The notes below the pieces were generated by a model. The model saw only the letters and a list, made by a program, of their open reading frames with translations. It was not told the DNA's origin and ran no database searches. A program made the translations under genes and the position numbers. Below, in pieces: positions 38,052-41,164 of a stretch of 41,164 nt of DNA (positions are counted from its first letter, which is position 1; every line of letters starts with the position of its first letter). Source of the DNA: Candidatus Aminicenantota bacterium (GTDB lineage Bacteria; Acidobacteriota; Aminicenantia; Aminicenantales; Saccharicenantaceae); NCBI GenBank assembly GCA_016867635.1, contig VGJC01000006.1, positions 1 to 41,164 of the forward strand, in the 5' to 3' direction.

Positions 38052-40403
38052 ATGGACGAGAGAACCAAAGCGATCCCGGCCCTCTTGACGGCGATCTTCC
38101 TGGCGGCTTCGTGCGCCCCCCCCGCCGATAAAGCCACGCTGCCGAACGCCCGGCACGATCTTGTCTTCGACTCGTTGGCCGGGACCTGGGACGAAGGCGT
38201 CCCTCTGGGGAACGGCATCGTCGGGGCCCTGATCTGGAAAAAGGGCGACGCCCTGCGCCTGTCCCTCGACCGGGCCGACCTCTGGGACCTGCGGCCCGTT
38301 CCCGAGTTCTCGCGCCCCGAGTTCCGGTTCGACTGGGTCCGGGGCCAGGTCCTGAAGAAGGACTACGGGCCGGTCCATGAGATGGGAGACGTTCCCTACG
38401 ATCGCGATCCGGCCCCGACCAAGATCCCGGCCGCGGCCTTGGAGTTCGATATCGGAGCTTTCGGGCCGGTCGAGTCCGTTCGCCTCTCGGTCCGGGACGC
38501 CCTCTGTGAGGTGATCTGGGAGAGCGGCCCGCGGCTTCTGGCCTTCGTCCACGCCACCGAGCCGGTTGGCTGGTTCAGGTTCGAAGGGCTGCCGGGGCCC
38601 CTGGCGCCCCGGGTCGTGCCGCCGGCCTACGCCGCGGAGGTCCCGCCCGGCGATGCGGACCGTAACGCCCTGACCGGAAAGACCCTGGCCGCCCTCGGCT
38701 ATCCGGCCCCGGAGATCGCGGGCGGGGACGCGTCGATCCGTTACCACCAGGAAGGGTGGGGCGGGATGAGCTACGACGTCGCCGTCGAGTGGACGAGCCC
38801 GGCGGCCGGGACCCTGGTCGGAGCCTGGAGCGCGAGCTCCGCCTATCCCGACTGGGACGGGCAAGGGCCGGGGTTCGTCAGCCCGTCCTCTTACGCCCCC
38901 CACTCTGTGGCCGAAGCGCTCGGCCGCTCGCTGGCCGCCGATATTTCCTCGCACAAGACCTGGTGGAAGGAGTACTGGTCCAGGTCGACCCTCCGCCTTC
39001 CCGACCCCGTCCTCGAGAAACAGTGGTATCTCGAAACCTACAAGTTCGGCGCGGCCTCCCGCCGCGGGGCCCCGCCCATCACCCTCCAGGCGGTCTGGAC
39101 GGCCGACGACGGGAACCTGCCGCCTTGGAAAGGGGATTTTCACAACGACCTAAACACCCAGCTCAGCTACTGGCCCTGCTACAGCGGCAACCGCCTCGAG
39201 GACGGGCTGGCGTTCCTCGACTGGCTGTGGGCCATCAAACCCCGCAATGAGGATTATACGAGGCGCTACTTCGGGATCGAAGGCCTGAACGTCCCCGGCG
39301 TCGCGACGCTCGACGGCTCGCCCATGGGAGGCTGGATCCAGTATTCGCTCGGGCCGACGGTCTCGGCCTGGCTGGCCCACCATTTCGACCTCCATTGGAA
39401 GTTCAGCCGGGACAGGGACTTTCTCGAGCGACGGGCCTATCCCTACCTCAAAGGCGTGGCCGGGTTCCTCGACGGCCTGGCCGAGCGCCGGCCGGACGGG
39501 AAGAGGAAGCTCCCGTTGAGCTCGAGCCCGGAGATCCACGACAACCGGCTCGAGGCCTGGTTCACGGAGACGACCAACTTCGACCTGGCCCTCATCCGCT
39601 GGCTGTACGGGGCGGCTTCCGAGATGGCCGCCGAGCTCGGGCTGGAGGAGGAGGCCGGGCGTTGGAGGCGCATCCTCGACGAATGGCCGGACCTGGCCCT
39701 CGACCCCGACGACGGACGGCTTCTGGTCGCGCCCGGCCATCCGCTCGAGGCCTCCCACCGGCACTTCTCCCACCTCATGGCCATCCATCCTCTGGGCCTC
39801 GTGGACCCGAGCGGGGGAGAGGCCGACCGCCGGACGATCCGGGCGGCCCTCCACGAGCTCGACCGGCTGCACCCCGACTGGTGGTGCGGGTACTCCTACA
39901 GCTGGCTCGGGAATCTCGCGGCCAGGGCCATGGACGGCGCCAAGGCGGCCTGGGCGTTGAGGGTCTTCGCCGAATGCTTCTGCCTGCCCAACAGCTTCCA
40001 TGTGAACGGTGACCAGTGCCGGAAGGGCCATTCCCAGTTCACTTACAGGCCGTTCACCCTGGAAGGCAACTTCGCCTTCGCGGCGGCCGTCCAGGAGATG
40101 CTTCTCCAGAGCCATGCCGACGTCGTCCGGGTGTTCCCGGCCGTTCCCGCGTACTGGGACGATATCGCCTTCGACTCCCTCCGGGCCCGGGGCGCGTTCC
40201 TCGTCTCGGCCGAAAAGAGGGGAGGTTCCGTCCGGAAGGTCGAAGTGACGGCCGAAAAGGGCGGGCTGCTGCGGTTGGAAGCTCCGTTCCGCGAGGCCTC
40301 CTACGCGATCTCAGGGGTGGGGAAGGACCGGGTCCGTGTCGAGGGGCGGCGGCTCGAGGCCGAGATGCGCCCGGGAGAGACCCTCGTCCTGAAGGCGCGC
40401 TGA
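38052..40403 (+). CDS. Lipoprotein related to GH95 alpha-L-fucosidases
   Basis: The 783-residue protein begins with a lipoprotein-like signal (IPALLTAIFLAASCAPP; Cys near residue 20). Family GH95 features are visible: EGVPLGNGIVGALIW, GDFHNDLNTQLSYWPCYSGN (the Asn-rich active-site motif), SSSPEIHDNRLEAW with the candidate acid Glu494, HRHFSHLMAIHPL and the closing region LEGNFAFAAAVQEMLLQSH. In known members the last motif is usually DGNFG; here Asp is replaced by Glu671. It is therefore likely a fucosidase-like (alpha-L-galactosidase or other) glycosidase. The start at 38052 rests on the signal peptide. Confidence 0.85.
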   Translation: MDERTKAIPALLTAIFLAASCAPPADKATLPNARHDLVFDSLAGTWDEGVPLGNGIVGALIWKKGDALRLSLDRADLWDLRPVPEFSRPEFRFDWVRGQVLKKDYGPVHEMGDVPYDRDPAPTKIPAAALEFDIGAFGPVESVRLSVRDALCEVIWESGPRLLAFVHATEPVGWFRFEGLPGPLAPRVVPPAYAAEVPPGDADRNALTGKTLAALGYPAPEIAGGDASIRYHQEGWGGMSYDVAVEWTSPAAGTLVGAWSASSAYPDWDGQGPGFVSPSSYAPHSVAEALGRSLAADISSHKTWWKEYWSRSTLRLPDPVLEKQWYLETYKFGAASRRGAPPITLQAVWTADDGNLPPWKGDFHNDLNTQLSYWPCYSGNRLEDGLAFLDWLWAIKPRNEDYTRRYFGIEGLNVPGVATLDGSPMGGWIQYSLGPTVSAWLAHHFDLHWKFSRDRDFLERRAYPYLKGVAGFLDGLAERRPDGKRKLPLSSSPEIHDNRLEAWFTETTNFDLALIRWLYGAASEMAAELGLEEEAGRWRRILDEWPDLALDPDDGRLLVAPGHPLEASHRHFSHLMAIHPLGLVDPSGGEADRRTIRAALHELDRLHPDWWCGYSYSWLGNLAARAMDGAKAAWALRVFAECFCLPNSFHVNGDQCRKGHSQFTYRPFTLEGNFAFAAAVQEMLLQSHADVVRVFPAVPAYWDDIAFDSLRARGAFLVSAEKRGGSVRKVEVTAEKGGLLRLEAPFREASYAISGVGKDRVRVEGRRLEAEMRPGETLVLKAR

Positions 40404-40483
40404 CCGTCTCGGAGCGGCCGTCGCCGGTTCAAGCCGGCCCCGGGCGACCCGAGCCCATGACGGGGCACAGCCGGTCGAAGGAC

Positions 40484-41164
40484 CTATAAAAACTCTTCGG
40501 CCTTGGCCTTGCCCGTCTTGCCGCGGATGGCGATGATCTCCGTGGCCAGCTCCTCGATGGGCTTGTTGGTCACGTTGATGACCGCCCACCCGGGGTGCTG
40601 GCAATAAAAACGGCGGGCGTTCATCAGCTCCAGCCGGACCTGTTCCGGGTCGGCGTATTCCCCGGCCGCGCCATGGAGGTATTCGGACCGCGCCCGGCGC
40701 AGCTCGGCCAGCTGCCGGGCGTTCGTGTCCAGGCAGAAGACCTTCCCGGGGGGGAGCTTCGACAGGCTGGCCGGCGGCTCCTGGTGGAGTGTGACGGGGA
40801 CGTTGGACACGAACCAGCCTTTGAAAGCCAGATAGATGCTGAGCGGGGTCTTGAAGGTCCGGGAAACGCCCAGCAGGACGATCTCCGCCTTGCGGATGTC
40901 CTCGAGGCGCTGCCCGTCGTCGTGCTTGATGGCGAATTCCATGGTCTCGATGCGGCGGAAATAGGACTTGTTGAGCTTGGTGAACAAGCCGGGCTTCTCG
41001 GAAGGGGAGGCGGCCAGGGTTTCCGTGAGTCGCGCCAGAAGAGGTCCCATCAGGTCGATCGTCTCGACGTTGTGATCGCGGCCGAGGTTGACCATCGCTT
41101 CCCGGACGGCGTCCGTGACGATGGTGTGGACGATGAACCCCCCGGCCTGGGCCGCTTCCCGGAC
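40484..41164 (-). CDS. ppsR: PEP synthase/PPDK regulatory protein (DUF299), N-terminus missing
   Basis: This is the C-terminal 226 residues of a protein that runs off the window; a Met at 41095 is internal, since the frame stays open to the edge (VREAAQAGGFIVHTIVTDAV). The family is bifunctional: an ADP-dependent kinase and a Pi-dependent phosphorylase that switch pyruvate phosphate dikinase or PEP synthase. Signatures are DHNVETIDLMGPLL, KHDDGQRLEDIRKAEIVLLG, GVSRTFKTPLSIYLAFKGW (P-loop-like), KVFCLDTNARQLAELR and the C-terminal WAVINVTNKPIEELATEI. About 50 residues are lost. It converges on the GH95-like gene. Confidence 0.92.
   Translation of the reverse strand, partial: VREAAQAGGFIVHTIVTDAVREAMVNLGRDHNVETIDLMGPLLARLTETLAASPSEKPGLFTKLNKSYFRRIETMEFAIKHDDGQRLEDIRKAEIVLLGVSRTFKTPLSIYLAFKGWFVSNVPVTLHQEPPASLSKLPPGKVFCLDTNARQLAELRRARSEYLHGAAGEYADPEQVRLELMNARRFYCQHPGWAVINVTNKPIEELATEIIAIRGKTGKAKAEEFL

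Noticed and set aside
2735-40340. Many long overlapping frames antisense to real genes, such as those opposite the synthetase (16861-19251) and dgt/aldehyde dehydrogenase (27158-29629)
   Set aside because: They are GC-driven shadows: arginine-, proline- or aspartate-rich, with no domain signatures, while the opposite strand codes recognisable proteins.
40425-40450. T-arm-like GCCGGTTCAAGCCGGC sequence, possible tRNA
   Set aside because: The loop is 6 rather than 7 bases, the stem does not pair properly with a 7-base loop, and no acceptor or anticodon arms can be drawn.

Overview
The window is high-GC, densely coded bacterial chromosome with very short intergenic gaps. The gene content is an anaerobe-style 2-oxoacid oxidoreductase and ADP-forming acyl-CoA synthetase, an octaheme c-type cytochrome, Tat-exported and lipoprotein glycosidases, several small outer-membrane barrels, DUF6599 and DUF362 proteins, and a PEP synthase/PPDK regulatory kinase. 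This points to a Gram-negative, peptide- and sugar-using lineage near Acidobacteriota/Aminicenantes. That placement is an inference from gene families; no rRNA or tRNA gene is present to test it. There is no prophage, CRISPR array or transposase gene, and no gene-free stretch longer than 300 bases.

Layout. 1-4605: an edge-truncated lipoprotein (-), then a secreted M28 peptidase, a small beta-barrel, a GH109-type Tat-exported glycosidase and an O6-alkylguanine methyltransferase (+). 4636-8647: a compact minus-strand operon yebC-ruvC-ruvA-ruvB-queA. 8790-11292: a DUF2892 membrane protein and a copper P-type ATPase, meeting a minus-strand beta-barrel gene head-on at a shared palindrome. 12322-14266: folD and an AIR-synthase-like gene. 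14272-22810: an Rrf2 regulator diverging from an iorA-iorB-acyl-CoA synthetase operon, then an octaheme cytochrome (-) diverging from DUF6599 and DUF362 genes. 22816-26378: FmdB zinc ribbon, RmuC, an EF-Tu domain-2-like mini-protein and an AbgT transporter. 26454-29821: PLP homeostasis protein (-), a MITE/REP-like inverted-repeat element, dGTPase and a ketoglutarate-semialdehyde-type dehydrogenase. 29941-33447: an ABC-2 exporter pair and an animal-type single-chain transketolase. 33500-36250: a secreted thermonuclease, a RelBE-like toxin-antitoxin module and a GlcD-type FAD oxidase, all overlapping or abutting. 36364-41164: tandem-ACT protein, BaiN/HI0933-type flavoprotein, GH95-like lipoprotein and an edge-truncated PPDK regulatory protein (-).

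How the genes work together. The most coherent metabolic unit is 14272-19461. An Rrf2 protein with three cysteines is divergently promoted from genes that would turn arylpyruvates (from aromatic amino acids) into aryl-acetyl-CoA and then into acid plus ATP. Two features are unusual: IorA ends where its C-terminal 2x[4Fe-4S] ferredoxin domain should begin, and the acyl-CoA synthetase has its ATP-grasp half at the N-terminus. The next gene is an octaheme cytochrome, so a link to extracytoplasmic electron disposal is an attractive but unproven idea.

Promoters are unusually readable. Most are sigma70-like with a TGn extended -10 (TGn-TAtnnT), and several -10 boxes lie only 7-9 bases before the ATG, implying leaderless mRNAs.
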